Shown piece by piece: positions 12,310 to 23,153 of a stretch of DNA of 64,000 bases. Source of the DNA: Nageia nagi (taxonomy: Eukaryota; Pinophyta); assembly GCA_050084985.1 (NCBI GenBank), contig JBITNC010000001.1, positions 29,512,001 to 29,576,000 on the forward strand. Direction: 5' to 3'. A program made the translations under genes and the position numbers. How positions within the stretch are numbered: the first letter of the stretch is position 1; every line of letters begins with the position of its first letter. The notes under the pieces were generated by a model that was given only the letters and a program-made list of their open reading frames with translations, had not been told where the DNA came from and made no database searches.

Positions 12310-13880
12310 AATATGAAGGGATATTTGTAAGTCTAAGCCTATTTTTGAACTTCTTGAACTTTTTTGTCCAAACCCTTTGGTGAAGATATAAATAGTTTGC
12401 TAATTAGTAAAATAATATTTCAATTGAATTATTTTGATCTCTACATGATATCAAATAAATGAAATTTATGTTGATATATTTGGTTTGATCATGAAATTTA
12501 TAATTCCTGACCAACTATATTGCAAAGTGTTATTAATCAAAAGTGGAGTTGGTTGCACTTATTTCTCCTACAAATGTTCTAGTATATTTATAAACCACAC
12601 AATCTCCTTTTTAGCCTTTGCAATAGCCACATATTCTACCTCTATAGTGGAATCTATTAGAATGGATTATTTTAATTACCTCTAAGAGATAATTCTTTAT
12701 CCAAAACACATGAGGTATCTTGAAGTTGAAACTCCATTCTCTTTATCTCCATCAAATTTTGAATCTAAATATATAATCAATTTTAAGTCTCTCATCTTGG
12801 AATATTTGAGTCCAAAATCTTGAGTTCCCTTCAAATATCTAAGGATACTCTTTGTTTCTATCAAATGTCCTTTGCATGATTTTTGCATAAAATAAAAAAG
12901 AAGTCTATTGTAAATAAAATATCTGAACTTATTATGGTTAGATAAATGAGACTTCCTATAAGCTTTGTACATTTTGTAGCATAATGAAATTGGTTCCCTT
13001 TAATTAATTACAAATTCAAATATTGTTCCATTGGAGTAGAAAGATATTTACAATATTGCATGCAAAATATATTCAATTCTCTAATGTACTTTCTTTAGAA
13101 AATTAATATGTATTTGGATGTTTAATTCACTTCAAAACCAAAGTAATAATAAAGATTCCCTATATTGATAATTTCAAAACCTCTCTTTAATTCCTTTTAA
13201 CATGAAATGTATTCATCATTATTCTATATTATCAAAAGATCATCTATATACATCATAAGAAATACAAAAATCTTGCAAAATTTCTTGACAAATAAAGTTA
13301 CATCTTCAAGATTATAGTGCTCAAAATTTATTTCAAAAGATGCTCAATAAGCTTTTCATACTAGGTACGAGAGTTTGCATACCTTTTATTCTTTAACTTT
13401 AATTGCAAATCATTCTGATTTTTTCATATACACATTCTCTTTAAATAAAATTAAAGAATTCTTTCTTCACATACATTTGATGAAATTTCCACCCATATTG
13501 AGATGACATAGGTAAGAAAGAATAAATGATCCCCCATTTTGCTATAGGAACAAAAGTCTCATCATAGTCAATACTTTATTTTTGTATAAAACCTTTCACC
13601 ATAATACTTCTTTGTGTTTATCAAGTGAGTCATCTTATTTGTATTTATTTTTGAATACCCACTTGCAACTTATCAATTTAGTTACATATGGAAGATCTAC
13701 CAACTTCCATATCTCATTTTCGATGAGATTATCATATTCTTTCTTCATGGCTTCTTTCCACACATCATGAGAAATAACTTATTTAAAGTAGTTGGATTTG
13801 ATTCAATAGATAAATTCAAATAATAATTAAAGGAAAATTCCATATCATCAACATCATTTTCATCATCTAAACTTGAATCT
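12310..13880 (-). pseudogene. Copia A reverse transcriptase and RNase H (broken)
   Basis: Near 13770-13640 the minus strand reads VWKEAMKKEYDNLIENEIWK, then LISCKWVFKNKYK, the start of RVT_2 reverse transcriptase. The 91-codon frame 12972-12697 contains ILRYLKGTQDFGLKYSK and YLDSKFDGDKENGVSTSRY, the RT-RNase H junction and first catalytic Asp block of copia RNase H. Near 12660 comes EVEYVAIAKAKKEIVWF, the second acidic block. FTKGFGQK near 12390 is the usual L-A-D-x-x-T-K C-terminal motif. The domains are spread over several frames. Confidence 0.85.
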
Positions 13881-13974
13881 TCTACCACCCCATTTTTTAT
13901 CTTTATTGATAGGAACTTCTAGTTCTTATTTTCCCACTTCATCATGATGAACACTTTTAAGTATTTTTAGAGGT

Positions 13975-14400
13975 CTATTTTGGAATCCTATGAGATGATT
14001 TAGGTTGCTCAACTAGATAAGGAAGTGTAATATTTCCATTAATACTCAAGCTACCAATCACTAAAATCACATCATCCAATTGATCTTCTATTTTTGATTC
14101 TAATGAAATGGATGAATCTAGAGGAGGAAGAGGTTCTTGAGGTACTTTCTCTTCATGAAAAAGTGATATAGATTCCAAATTTTTCTCCAATATTGGGTAT
14201 CCCCCCTTTAGGATTTGGAATTCATAATATACTTCAAGAAAGTGCTTTCCACAAGTGAACTTATCTAGGTTATCAAGCTATCACTTTATTGCATGAGATG
14301 GATATCTATTTTTTATATATACTGCATAATGAACTGCATCACCCCAAAACATCAATTTTATATTCTTGAAAAATAATTTTGAATATACTATATTTATAAG
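13975..14400 (-). pseudogene. Copia A integrase C-terminus and linker
   Basis: Near 14370-14280 the minus strand gives FWGDAVHYAVYIKNRYPSHA, the F-W-x-E-A-x-x-T-A-x-Y-x-x-N-R-x-P block downstream of the copia integrase catalytic core. An acidic 71-codon frame (14190-13975) rich in Glu, Ser and Pro follows, as is usual for the low-complexity linker between integrase and RT. Nothing of the DDE core itself is present, so the truncation lies inside integrase. Confidence 0.75.
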
Positions 14401-14420
14401 TCACTATACTAAGAAGGGAA

Positions 14421-14449
14421 TTTGGAGGTAGTTTGTGACTACCTCCAAA
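14421..14449. repeat. Perfect hairpin with 12-bp arms
   Basis: TTTGGAGGTAGT (14421-14432) and ACTACCTCCAAA (14438-14449) are exact reverse complements around a 5-base loop. The hairpin lies between truncated copia A and the copia B insertion point. Surrounding sequence is rich in AACCACC/GGTGGTT-type words, so it could belong to a small foldback or MITE element, but no termini were identified. Confidence 0.7.
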
Positions 14450-14587
14450 GCTCTTTATGGGTGGTTATCCAACTATTAATGCATATGAGCTCGTTAGTGA
14501 AATTCAACTACCTAAGGTAGAAATTAATAACCACCTACATATGGTTGCATAAATTGCCACCTAAGGACATATGGAGGTGAATATGAA

Positions 14588-14592
14588 CCAAC
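14588..14592. other. Target-site duplication of copia B, left copy
   Basis: CCAAC directly precedes the left LTR and is identical to the five bases directly after the right LTR (23149-23153). A 5-bp duplication is the expected integrase footprint. Confidence 0.9.
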
Positions 14593-14967
14593 TATTGGAA
14601 TGTATAATGCATTATTGTAAAGGTTGTATTAAATATTCTATGTAAATTCACTAATACTTAAGGTGATACAAAGAGGAATTTTGGCCTATAAATAGAAGGC
14701 CCCTCTTTGTGATTACACACCAATTATGGAGTAAAGTTATGCTATAGGATAGTGGTTAGGAGAAAAGAGTAGAAAGATTGTAAGAGAGTTGTATTTGTGA
14801 TTGAAGTAAAGATCTAGTTAGTGGATGTACTCCTAGTTGGAGGAACCACTTTACATCTTGAGTTACTTTGTGAGATTGTCTCATTTGTGAGTTTGTTAGA
14901 TGTGAGTTGAGAGCTTTCATGTGATCTTGGTAGTTTAGATTGTTCTTATTATAGTTTAATTCCTTCA
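14593..14967 (+). repeat. Copia B 5' LTR (internally deleted)
   Basis: It aligns by eye to the right LTR across its length, from TATTGGAATGTATAATGC to TTCCTTCA. It lacks about 130 bp between GGGTG-type words that flank the missing segment in the right LTR, which suggests a deletion between short direct repeats. The original TG start has decayed to TA. Confidence 0.9.
14687..14694 (+). promoter_or_regulatory. TATA box in copia B 5' LTR
   Basis: TATAAATA lies mid-LTR at the same aligned place as TATAAATA in the right LTR (22866), the solo LTR (61642) and the related LTR (25213). The conservation suggests the LTR's RNA polymerase II promoter. Transcription start is not visible from sequence. 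Confidence 0.7.
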
Positions 14968-14969
14968 TT

Positions 14970-14981
14970 TGGTATCAAAGC
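14970..14981 (+). other. Primer binding site (tRNA-Met type)
   Basis: TGGTATCAAAGC, two bases after the left LTR end, matches the initiator-tRNA-Met 3' end complement (TGGTATCAGAGC) with one mismatch. In the family this primes minus-strand DNA synthesis. Confidence 0.85.
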
Positions 14982-17900
14982 ACCTTGGAGGCTCCTCTTC
15001 ACATCCTTGTTTGGAGACTCATATTCAACTTGAAGGTCTTCATTCTTAAACCTACTCTTCATTGTGAGGTAAATTCAAAAGAAGGTATAACCTCCTTCAT
15101 AAAACCTCCTTTATTTTTTATTTTTGGCTTATTTTGTTAATAATACTAACATATTTTGAGTCATATGTTAGTTAATTTCTTTTAACAAAATTTGGCTAAA
15201 ATAGTAATATGTTGCATTATACTAACCTCTAATGAGCATATTGATAAATGAGTTTAGTATATTAAAAAAATTGCACTTTTCTCACTAAGCCATTTTAAAA
15301 ATTTTAAGTGGGGGGCTTCCAATTTTTTTGTAAAGCTTATTTATCTTTACATTTACTTTATTCTCTGAGATAATTTTACATTAATGTAGTATTAAACAAA
15401 ATATATAGAATTATTTTGTTTAAATATTTTTTATAGTTGTAAAATACAAAATTAAAAAAAAGGGAAGGAGATTTTTTAGATAAGTCTTTCTTTCAATCAG
15501 ATATTTTGTTTAAATAAAAATATTTTGAATACATTCATTATTTCTAAAAGTTATTTTTTGAAAACAAAAAAAAAATTTTCCTCTCTATTTTGGGTCGTCC
15601 AACCTACCAATGTTCAACCATTCTAGGATGTTTGGGCTCAAGCTCATGACATGAGGGTTTGATACCCCATCTACCTTCTGCTTGCTCTTTCCCTCTCAAT
15701 CTTTGTTGATCATTTTTTTTGGACACTTCAACCTCCCTACATTTTAATTAAAACCCATAACATGTGCAACATCACATAGCCTCCTCTCTCACTTTGGTTG
15801 ATAGCATCATAGCATCTAGGATCCTCCCTACATTTTATTTGCAATACCCCATGCATAACATCACATGATGGTTTGCAATCTGCTCATGGATCTACCTATC
15901 AACCATCATGAACTAGGCAGTGATGACATCCCTCCTCCATGTTACCTTAGCACTAATGGCATAGCCTCCTTCTATGCAAAGTATAACCCAGTCTTCTTGC
16001 TTCTACCATCCAATAGAAGATATTTTCTACACCTAAACCAAGTTCAATGGTAGCCATACCATGCCATGCTCAGTACGATAAATGGTATGTGGAAGAATTT
16101 TTCATACGCAATCCAACCCAACCTCCTTTTATGCATGCTCTCTAGTAGGTTTGTCATGAGATAAAAAAGGGGGGACAAAGGCCCCTATGGTAATGATCCT
16201 TCCTAGGATTCTTCTACTTGCATCCCCCCTTCATGACCCCTTAGTAGCTACTCATCGCCTCCTCCACTCTCCTCCACTCATCGATGGTCATGTTGTTTAC
16301 CTACCTCTATTTCCATGTGCAACTCCTTTGGTCTAGTGATTTTCCCCTGATAGGCCTACACCCCTCCTTATGAGGCTTTGGCCTCTCCTCTACTCGTGCA
16401 TGATCTCTCCTAAACTTGCCAACCACTCCTTGTGTCACTTACTCACATGCAAATTTCTCCTTGGATCCAATGCATACATACTCCTCTCTATGCATAATAA
16501 AACTTTTTTTTTTCTTTTCTATCAAAAATTTGAGTAGTCCTTTTTCCAAGCAGAAGATAAGCATTTATTTATTTTTGCTTTTACAAGCAACCCCTCCTTT
16601 TTATCTTGACATGCAAGTAATTAGATAGAATTAAATGCATCTCATTTTAATGCATCCTTAGCAATGTATATACCTTGGTAAGAGGAAAGAGAGGTCATCA
16701 TAATTTTTTAAGAGTATTTATTATTTTCAAAACACTCAATTATACCTAAAATCTGACTTAGAGTATTCTTTAAGGATTACTTGGATAAAATTGCATTGAT
16801 TATATTTGACTTTCTCTCTTAAGTATTAGTAAGAGCATAATGACCTATTCAATGCTTACTTGCTTAAATAGAGAAAGTTAATAGACAACTTAAATGCTCA
16901 CTCATTTTTTTAGACTTAACTTTGGAAGGTCAAGTTAAGTAATTATGAAAAGTTAAGTAATTATGAACATTCATATCTTAAAATTGAATAATTTTAGAGA
17001 TAAGTATTACTTTGTTGATATTAGCATTAAAGAGGATTTTATTTTTTACAAGGGGAGAAATCTTTAAGATTTTTCTTAACCTTTAATTTCTTATGTTTAT
17101 AAACCTTGATGTCTCTCATACATGTTAAGTATTTTTCATTTTGAACTTATGCAAATTAAAAGGATGAAGTATGCTCCTTCTTAATGATACATGCTTAAAA
17201 ACTTAAATTTTAAGTTGGATACTTAATTTTTAAAATGCATGCTTATTACTTAGTTTATTGAAATAATGCATGCTTACTTAAAATTTTTTAAAGCTATAAG
17301 AATGATGCTTTTTAATGCTTAGAGCTTAATTTTTTTTTGCATGCTCAAGGACTTAAATTTTTTAAGTTAATGCTTAGGATTAATTTTTTTTTAAGATGCA
17401 TGCTTATGACTTAAAAATGCATGTTGAGTATTTATCCTTATGAAAATTATGGAATAGACTTGTGCAAAATAAGGGATGATGTAAAGATATCTTTCAGAGG
17501 TTGGTAAACAAAACCCATTGGACTCTTAGGTTCCAAGTTATGAATATATGATGCTCAATTTTATGCTCTTTTAAATTCATGTTTTGCATCTTGCTTTACT
17601 TATGAAAAAATCACAAACATGGATATGAGCAACCCTTTAAAATAAATACATCCACACATACATTTTGCAACATGACTTGTTTGGGGAGACATGAGATGAG
17701 AATAGGTAAATTAGAACCTTTAAGTCTGATGATCCAAGTGGTGAAAAGTCCATACTCCTTAATTTTCCCTAAGTCCTTTGTTGGTATGGACATAACTTTA
17801 TTAGGTGAATAGGCATGTGTGTAGTGATACCATATATTTGCACATCTATTCAGGGATTATCCTGATAATCTAGGAGGAAAACTTGAAATCTAATCAAGAT

Positions 17901-18270
17901 TAATAATTTGGTTGATCCAGTAAATGTTAAACCTTTAAAAATAGCTAGTATTTCTCTTTGTGAGAGTATATTATTACCCGAGGGGAACTGGTTGAAGATT
18001 GGTAGTACTTGAGCTCCTCTTATGTGGACATCCAAGTGAAGGCCTAATTTTAGATAAGAAAACAAGCCTCACTAATGTCCCTCTACATCTATAGTTCTTA
18101 AGATGAAAAATATATTTGGGTACATAGGTATTATTTGAATTGTACATTTGCACTTGTGAATCAAATCAAGCATATCTTTAATATTAAATGTAACATGTAT
18201 TATTTACTTGATTAAAATTTAACATATTGTTTATTGAAACCATGTGCTTATTATTTTATATTCTTATGTA
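14982..18270 (+). other. Copia B leader, unusually long
   Basis: About 3.3 kb separates the primer site from the first gag codons, with no recognised domain. It contains a CT-rich, less AT-biased section (about 15590-16460). A partial duplication there repeats a CCTCCCTACATTTTA...CATCACAT block near 15732 and 15823. A cluster of CATGCTTA/ACTTAAATTTT repeats lies at about 17190-17430. It may be a genuine long leader or hide a nested insertion; I found no target duplication that decides this. Confidence 0.5.
17190..17435. repeat. Degenerate repeat of ATGCATGCTTA and ACTTAAATTTT
   Basis: Variants of ATGCATGCTTA followed by ACTTAAATTTTTTAAG recur about every 40-60 bp (near 17205, 17235, 17265, 17340, 17395). 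Units vary and the array is old. It lies in the copia B leader. Confidence 0.55.
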
Positions 18271-18274
18271 GCAA

Positions 18275-18800
18275 ATGGAAGAATCCTTTTTACCCAAACA
18301 CATTCATGATGGTTCCAACTATGGGATTTAGAAACCTCAGATGAGAGTTAAATTATAAGCAAGGAAGCTTTGGCAAATAGTGAATGAGAACTTTGTATCT
18401 CCTACAAATGAGAAGGAACTAGAGGCTTACAACATAAAGAATGAGTTAAAAACCTTTATAATTTACCATGCAATTTTATATGATGTGCTCTTGATAATTT
18501 CCTTTTTAACTTTGATAAAGGAAGCATGGGATAAGCTTAAGTAAATCTACCTTGATTCAAACTTTTCAAGAAAGTTTACCATTCTCCAGAAGTTATTTCA
18601 ATCTCATCAAAAGGAAGATGAAAATATGGTTAACTACTTAAACAAAATCATTGATCTAAGGACCCAACTTATTGCTTGTGGATGCAATTATATCAATGAT
18701 GAGTTTATGGTATTCATTATTATTTTTCAAATCCTTTATTCAAAGTTTGAAAACTTTGTAACAGTTTGAAAAAATCTTCTCCTTTGAGAACCTTTCTATG
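18275..18800 (+). pseudogene. Copia B gag (DUF4219/UBN2 type), broken
   Basis: Starting at the ATG at 18275, the frame reads MEESFLPKHIHDGSNYGI, then a stop where Trp is expected, then KPQMRVKL and ARKLWQIVNENF. This matches the F-x-G-x-N-Y-x-x-W-x-x-x-M start of copia gag (DUF4219). Further on, EAWDKLK...LQKLFQSHQKEDENM...YLNKIIDLRTQLIACG matches the UBN2 (gag-polypeptide) domain. In intact elements it builds the virus-like particle. Four or more stops interrupt it, and no zinc knuckle was identified after it. Confidence 0.85.
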
Positions 18801-18984
18801 CACCTTTTTTTTAGAAAACTCTTATCCTTGATTCACTCTTTTTTATCTAATTGGATTGTTAATTCTAGTTACATTAATCACCTATGCTTTGAAAAGGAAA
18901 AGTTTAAGAACTTTCATAAGTATAAGATGCGATTGTGATAGGTGATATATCTACCCTTGAAGTTCAAATAATTAAGAATGTGTT

Positions 18985-19225
18985 GATTCATGAGAAGGTT
19001 ATTGACAATGTTGTCTTTTTTCCTAAGCTTAGGATAAATCTTCTTTTTGTAATCAAAGTTACTAGAAAAGGGTACTCATTTGAGTTCAAATATATATCAT
19101 GATGCATAAAATATGTACTTGACATGTTGATTAAATGGTCAATGAAAGATGATCTATACATTATGGATCAAGTTCTTTCAAAGATGTGTCTTTCTACAAG
19201 TGTGTGTTTCAGAGGCAATCTTTGG
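18985..19225 (+). pseudogene. Copia B GAG-pre-integrase region
   Basis: The stretch begins with VVFFPKLRINLLFVIKVTRK (the V-x-x-x-P-x-L-x-x-N-L-L-S-V pattern after the protease) and ends with LWNQYLKHFNHKGIQVMKD. The latter is a relic of the L-W-H-x-R-L-G-H-x-x zinc-binding block in which the His/Cys ligands are only partly kept. The protease active site itself was not recognised upstream. Confidence 0.7.
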
Positions 19226-19424
19226 AATCAATATTTGAAACACTTTAATCATAAGGGTATTCAAGTTATGAAAGACCAAGAACTTGTTAAAGGTTTTTCT
19301 TTATTTCTCCTTCATTTAGTCTATATGAGAAGTACATTCTTGGCAAGATGTGTAGATAAATTTTTTTTAAAAAGGTAGATAAAGCAACAAGAGCATCTCA
19401 ACCTTTTCAACTTATGCATTCATT

Positions 19425-19970
19425 TTGATGGGTCTATTTCAAACTAAGTTGCTTGGAGGATCATCTTACATCTTAACCTTTTTTATGAATTTAGTAGGAT
19501 GACCTTTGGGTATCTACTTGAATACAAGGATCAAATATTTGAGAGTTTTAAACCTTTTAAAACCTTATTTGAAAATCAAACTAACCTTAAAATCAAGATG
19601 TTGAGATCATATAATAGATAGAATTCAATAGCAATGAGTTTAATGACTATTATGCTAAGTATTTAATCAAAAGGCAATTCATGATTTCTTTAACTCCTCA
19701 AAATAATGGTGTTGCTGAAAAGAAAATCAAAATAATTATAAAGATTACTAGATGCATGTTGGGTAATCTTGTTAGTTTCTTATGTGGTGAAGCTATGAGC
19801 TTTGCTATTTATATCTTGAATACATGTCCTACAAAAACCATTTAGAGTAAAACTCCTTTTGAGGCTTGGTCAAGAATAAAACCTAACATTTCACACCTTA
19901 AAGCATTTGGCTATGAATCATTTTCCTACATTATTTTTTTAAAAAAGAAGAAGTTGGACAAAAAAGCTAA
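19425..19970 (+). pseudogene. Copia B integrase core (broken)
   Basis: Recognisable blocks in order are YEFSRMTFGYLLEYKDQIFE (19478-19540), FKPFKTLFENQTNLKIKMLRS (N-x-x-x-I-K-x-L-R-S-D block), FNSNEFNDYYAKY, and SLTPQNNGVAEKKIKIIIK (the T-P-Q-x-N-G-V-A-E-R core with the catalytic Glu, about 19690-19740). These are followed by EAMSFAIYILNTCPTKTI and PFEAWSRIKPNISHLKAFGY. Stops fall at several places, including where Trp or Gln is expected. The family role is strand transfer of the cDNA into the genome. Confidence 0.9.
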
Positions 19971-20286
19971 AATATGCATCTTTATAGGTTACAATAGTTA
20001 GAATAGAGGCTACAGAATCTACTCTTCAACTTATAAAGCAATATTTATTTCAAGGGATGTTAAGTTTAATAAAATTCCTAAAAAATTTGCTTCTAATGAG
20101 GATTTTGATGATCTAGAGGACTCTTCAGTTGCTCCTAGCTGGTTGGATATTGATTTAGAAAAGTCACCATATGAACAAATCTCTCTAACATAAAAGGTAA
20201 CAAAAAGCATAACCTTGAACAAATTTTTAATTAACAAGATTGACAACAATATGAGCCCTCAACCTTCAAAGAAGCTTCTAAGCATG

Positions 20287-20960
20287 AGTGCTAGATGGAA
20301 GCCATAAAAATAGAGTATGAGATGCTTATGAAAAATAAAACTTGAGACTTGGTTCCTTATCTCAATGATAAGAATGTGATTGATAATAACTGGATCTGCA
20401 AGGTCAAGTTCAATTTAGTTGGAGATACTAAGAAATATAAGGGAAGGTTAGTAGCCAAAGGTTTTGCTTAGAAATACAATATATATTATGAAGAAACTTT
20501 TACTCTCATGGAAAATATGCCTACTATGAGAGTTATCTTTGCTCTTTTTGCAGTTTAAGGATGGAAAGTTTTCTAACTTGATGTCAAGAGTGCATTTTTC
20601 AATGGTGACTTGGATGTGAAAATCTTTATGAATCAACCAGAAGAGTTTATTATGGAAGGAAAAGAGTCCTTTGTATGTAAGCTAAAAATTCATTGTATGG
20701 ACTCAAGCAAACACTTAAAGCTTAGTATAGAAAGATTTCAAAGTACTTTGCAAATATTAGATTCTCCAAGTATTTTTTTGAAGTTGATTTATATGTGCTC
20801 AAGTAAGGAAAAAATATTGTCTTGATTCTCCTTTATGTGGATAAATTTTTGATTACTGAAAATAATAATAAAATCATTCAAGAGTGCATATCCAAACCTA
20901 AAGCAACATTTGAAATGACTAATCTTGGTCTCTTACACTACTATCTTAGAATGTAAGTGT
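20287..20960 (+). pseudogene. Copia B reverse transcriptase (RVT_2), broken
   Basis: RVT_2 landmarks are MEAIKIEYEMLMKNKT, then WICKVKFNLVGDTKKYKGRL and VAKGFA (20400-20470). These are followed by VFxLDVKSAFFNGDLDVKIF (the L-D-V-x-x-A-F-L-x-G-D-L block) and MNQPEEF (20570-20650). The catalytic box at 20834-20845 reads YVDK instead of YVDD, so one catalytic Asp is lost. FEMTNLGLLHYYL follows as expected. Several stops and a frameshift add to the inactivation. Confidence 0.9.
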
Positions 20961-21089
20961 CTTAATACAAGGATTGTACTTATCTCAATCAATATAAGTA
21001 TATATCAAACATATTATAGAAGTTTAGAATAGAGGAGTGTAGATATGCTACAATCCTAATCTCTCCCAGAATCACTATTTCTCTAAGCT

Positions 21090-21735
21090 CCAACTCTCAG
21101 TTAGCTGATGCTACAACTTATAGGTAACTAATTGGTAGTCTTTTATTTAACTATATCTAATCTAGATATTACCTTTATAGTGAATCTAATGGCATGATTC
21201 ATATAAAAACTTTATGTTGAGCACCTCAATGTTATTAAGCAAATCTTGAGGTATGTTGTAGGTACTAAAGATCTTGCTCTCAAGTATTCCAAGTTACCCT
21301 CATTTGTTCTCTTTGGATTCTTAGATTCTAACTATAGAGGATATAAAGATGATAGGAAGTTAAATTCTACATATATATTTAGCATTGATTCAGGTGCTAT
21401 CTCTTAAGCTTCCAAGAAGCAACATATTATTTTTTTTTCACCATACAAGCTAAATATTATGCCATGTTTATTGCAGCCCAAGAAGCCATTTGGATAAGGC
21501 ATATTATGAAAAAAATTAGGTATAAGCAAGATAGCTCATATTTGATCTCTTTAGATAATTATTTAGCTATTTCTTTGGCTAAAAATCTAATGTTCTATTA
21601 GAGAATAAAATATGTGGAAATCACCCATTGTGTCAAGGAGAAGGTTCTTGATGGCATCATACACCTAGAGTATTATCCATTCACCTTTAGCTCTACTGAT
21701 TTGTTCACTAAACCCCTCCTAAAAGATTAGTTTTG
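21090..21735 (+). pseudogene. Copia B RNase H (broken)
   Basis: Blocks include QAKYYAMFIAAQEAIWIRHI (the E-A-E-Y-x-A block, Glu changed), SLDNYLAISLAKN (the x-x-D-N-x-x-A-I-x-L-A block), KYVEITHCVKEKVLDG (K-H-I-x-x-x-x-H-x-x-R-E) and TDLFTKPLLKD (the A-D-x-F-T-K-x-L C-terminal motif), running to about 21730. A 3' untranslated section follows. The modules are split over frames and carry stops. Confidence 0.9.
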
Positions 21736-21919
21736 TAAGCTTAAGGATGATATTGGGTTGGTGAAGTTACCCTCAAGAGGGAGTGAAGTTTGAGTTCTTG
21801 TGTTGAATTTATATTTGTGATGACTTCACCCCTAGGAGGATTTTATGCTATATAGTGTTGAGTTTGTTATACACCTTCATGGTAAGTTCACTCTACATGA
21901 GGAACTTATACAAATTGAT

Positions 21920-22190
21920 CAATTTTTCATTGCTCAATTATCTATGTGTGAGGAACTCTTATATGTCTTTTGGTACTGGTTAGTTATTCATATGTGCATA
22001 CTCTATTTTTTTATCAATATAGCATTATTCAGTTATTCATATGTGAGGAACTCTTATGTGTCCTTTGATACTATTTAGTTATCCATATGTGAGGAACTCG
22101 TATGTGTATACTCTACTTTTTGGTCAATCTAGTACTATTAAATTATCAATATGTGAGGAACTTGTATGTGCATGCTCTATTTTGTAATGA
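21920..22190. repeat. Imperfect tandem repeat in copia B 3' region
   Basis: The phrase AGTTATTCATATGTGAGGAA followed by CTCTTATGTG and a CTCTATTTTTT-GTCAATATAG word recurs at about 21979, 22029, 22075 and 22138. Units are uneven, roughly 45-65 bp. It lies between RNase H and the polypurine tract. Confidence 0.75.
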
Positions 22191-22635
22191 TAATCAACAC
22201 ATGTTTTATATATAGTAGGTGATTATAAGTTTTTGGCATGGCATCTTCATGATGACTTATAGTGCACCATTGATCAATTCATAATGGTATTTATGTGATT
22301 CATCTATCCTTGTTGATATGAATATGATGCATTTAACTAATATTATTATTTGAGCTAATTATGACTTGTAGGTTCCTTTGAGATTGTAAGTTACTTACCT
22401 TAGGAATGCAAACTTTTAAAAACTCTTCATGACTTCTAGTTGGATGACTACTTCATGTATATTGAAACTAGTTGTGGTTAATGATTGTATTTGACAAAGT
22501 AGTGAGTCTCAAATTATATCTTTTTTACTTCATAAATATGTAAAAAGTTCTCATCTCCATTGTATCTATTTGAAAGAGAACTCTCTTACTTTCTTTTCTT
22601 CTTCTCTCTTACTTGCTCTATCCCAATATTATATT

Positions 22636-22643
22636 AAAGGGAA
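22636..22643 (+). other. Polypurine tract of copia B
   Basis: AAAGGGAA lies directly before the right LTR start at 22645, the expected place for the plus-strand primer. Confidence 0.6.
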
Positions 22644-22644
22644 T

Positions 22645-23148
22645 TATTGAAATGTATAATGCATTATTATAAAGGTTGTATTAAATCTTCTATGTAAATT
22701 TACTAATACTTAAGGGTGTCATTTGATACCTTAAGTATTTAAGTGAATATGATAATGTAACTTATCCTACACTCCATGTCATGAACATGCTCCTTAGGTA
22801 AAATAATCTACATGCCATGCTTTTGTATATTAAATAAAAGGGTGATCTAAAGAGAGATTTTGGCCTATAAATAGAAGGCTCCCTCTTTGTGATTATACAT
22901 CAATTGTAGAGTAAAATTATGCTATAAGATAATTGTTAGGAAAAAAGAGTAGAAAGATTATAAGAGAGTTGTATTTGTGATTGAAGTAAAGATCTAGTTA
23001 GTGAATGTACTCCTAGTTGGAGGAACCACTTTACATCTTGAGTTACTTTGTGAGATTATCTTATTTATGAATTTGTTAGATGTAAATTGAGAGTTTTCAT
23101 GTGATCATGGTAGTTTAGAATTATTCTTGTTATAGTTCAATTCCTTCA
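22645..23148 (+). repeat. Copia B 3' LTR, 504 bp
   Basis: It begins TATTGAAATGTATAATGC (first bases decayed from TGTTAG, as kept in the solo LTR) and ends TTCCTTCA just before the CCAAC duplication. It holds TATAAATA at 22866 and an inverted repeat, AATACTTAAGG (22705-22715) with CCTTAAGTATT (22729-22739), that is kept in the solo LTR. It retains the ~130 bp missing from the left LTR. Confidence 0.93.
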
Positions 23149-23153
23149 CCAAC
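23149..23153. other. Target-site duplication of copia B, right copy
   Basis: CCAAC, identical to 14588-14592. Confidence 0.9.

Larger units (their letters stand above)
12149..14400 (-). mobile_element. Truncated Ty1/copia element (copia A)
   Basis: Read on the minus strand, the end of copia integrase (14400-14250) is followed by a linker, RVT_2-type reverse transcriptase, copia RNase H, a polypurine tract and a short 3' LTR. The 5' half (5' LTR, gag, protease, most of integrase) is missing; it ends near 14400, about 190 bp before the copia B insertion. All modules carry stops or frameshifts. Module order and motifs make the superfamily secure. Confidence 0.85.
14593..23148 (+). mobile_element. 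Complete but decayed Ty1/copia element (copia B)
   Basis: The element has two recognisable LTRs of one family (14593-14967 and 22645-23148), an exact CCAAC duplication on both sides, a tRNA-Met-type primer site after the left LTR and a polypurine tract before the right LTR. Between them, on the plus strand, are gag, GAG-pre-integrase, integrase, RVT_2 reverse transcriptase and RNase H in copia order. The total length (about 8.6 kb) is long for copia because of a ~3.3-kb leader and a ~900-bp 3' region. Every domain carries stops, so the element cannot move by itself. A solo LTR of the same family lies at 61420-61879 and a related LTR at 25051-25512. Confidence 0.95.

Noticed and set aside
16320-16400. 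tRNA-like segment (TTGGTCTAGTGATTTTCCC)
   Set aside because: Resembles an A box only; no B box or foldable cloverleaf follows at the right distance.
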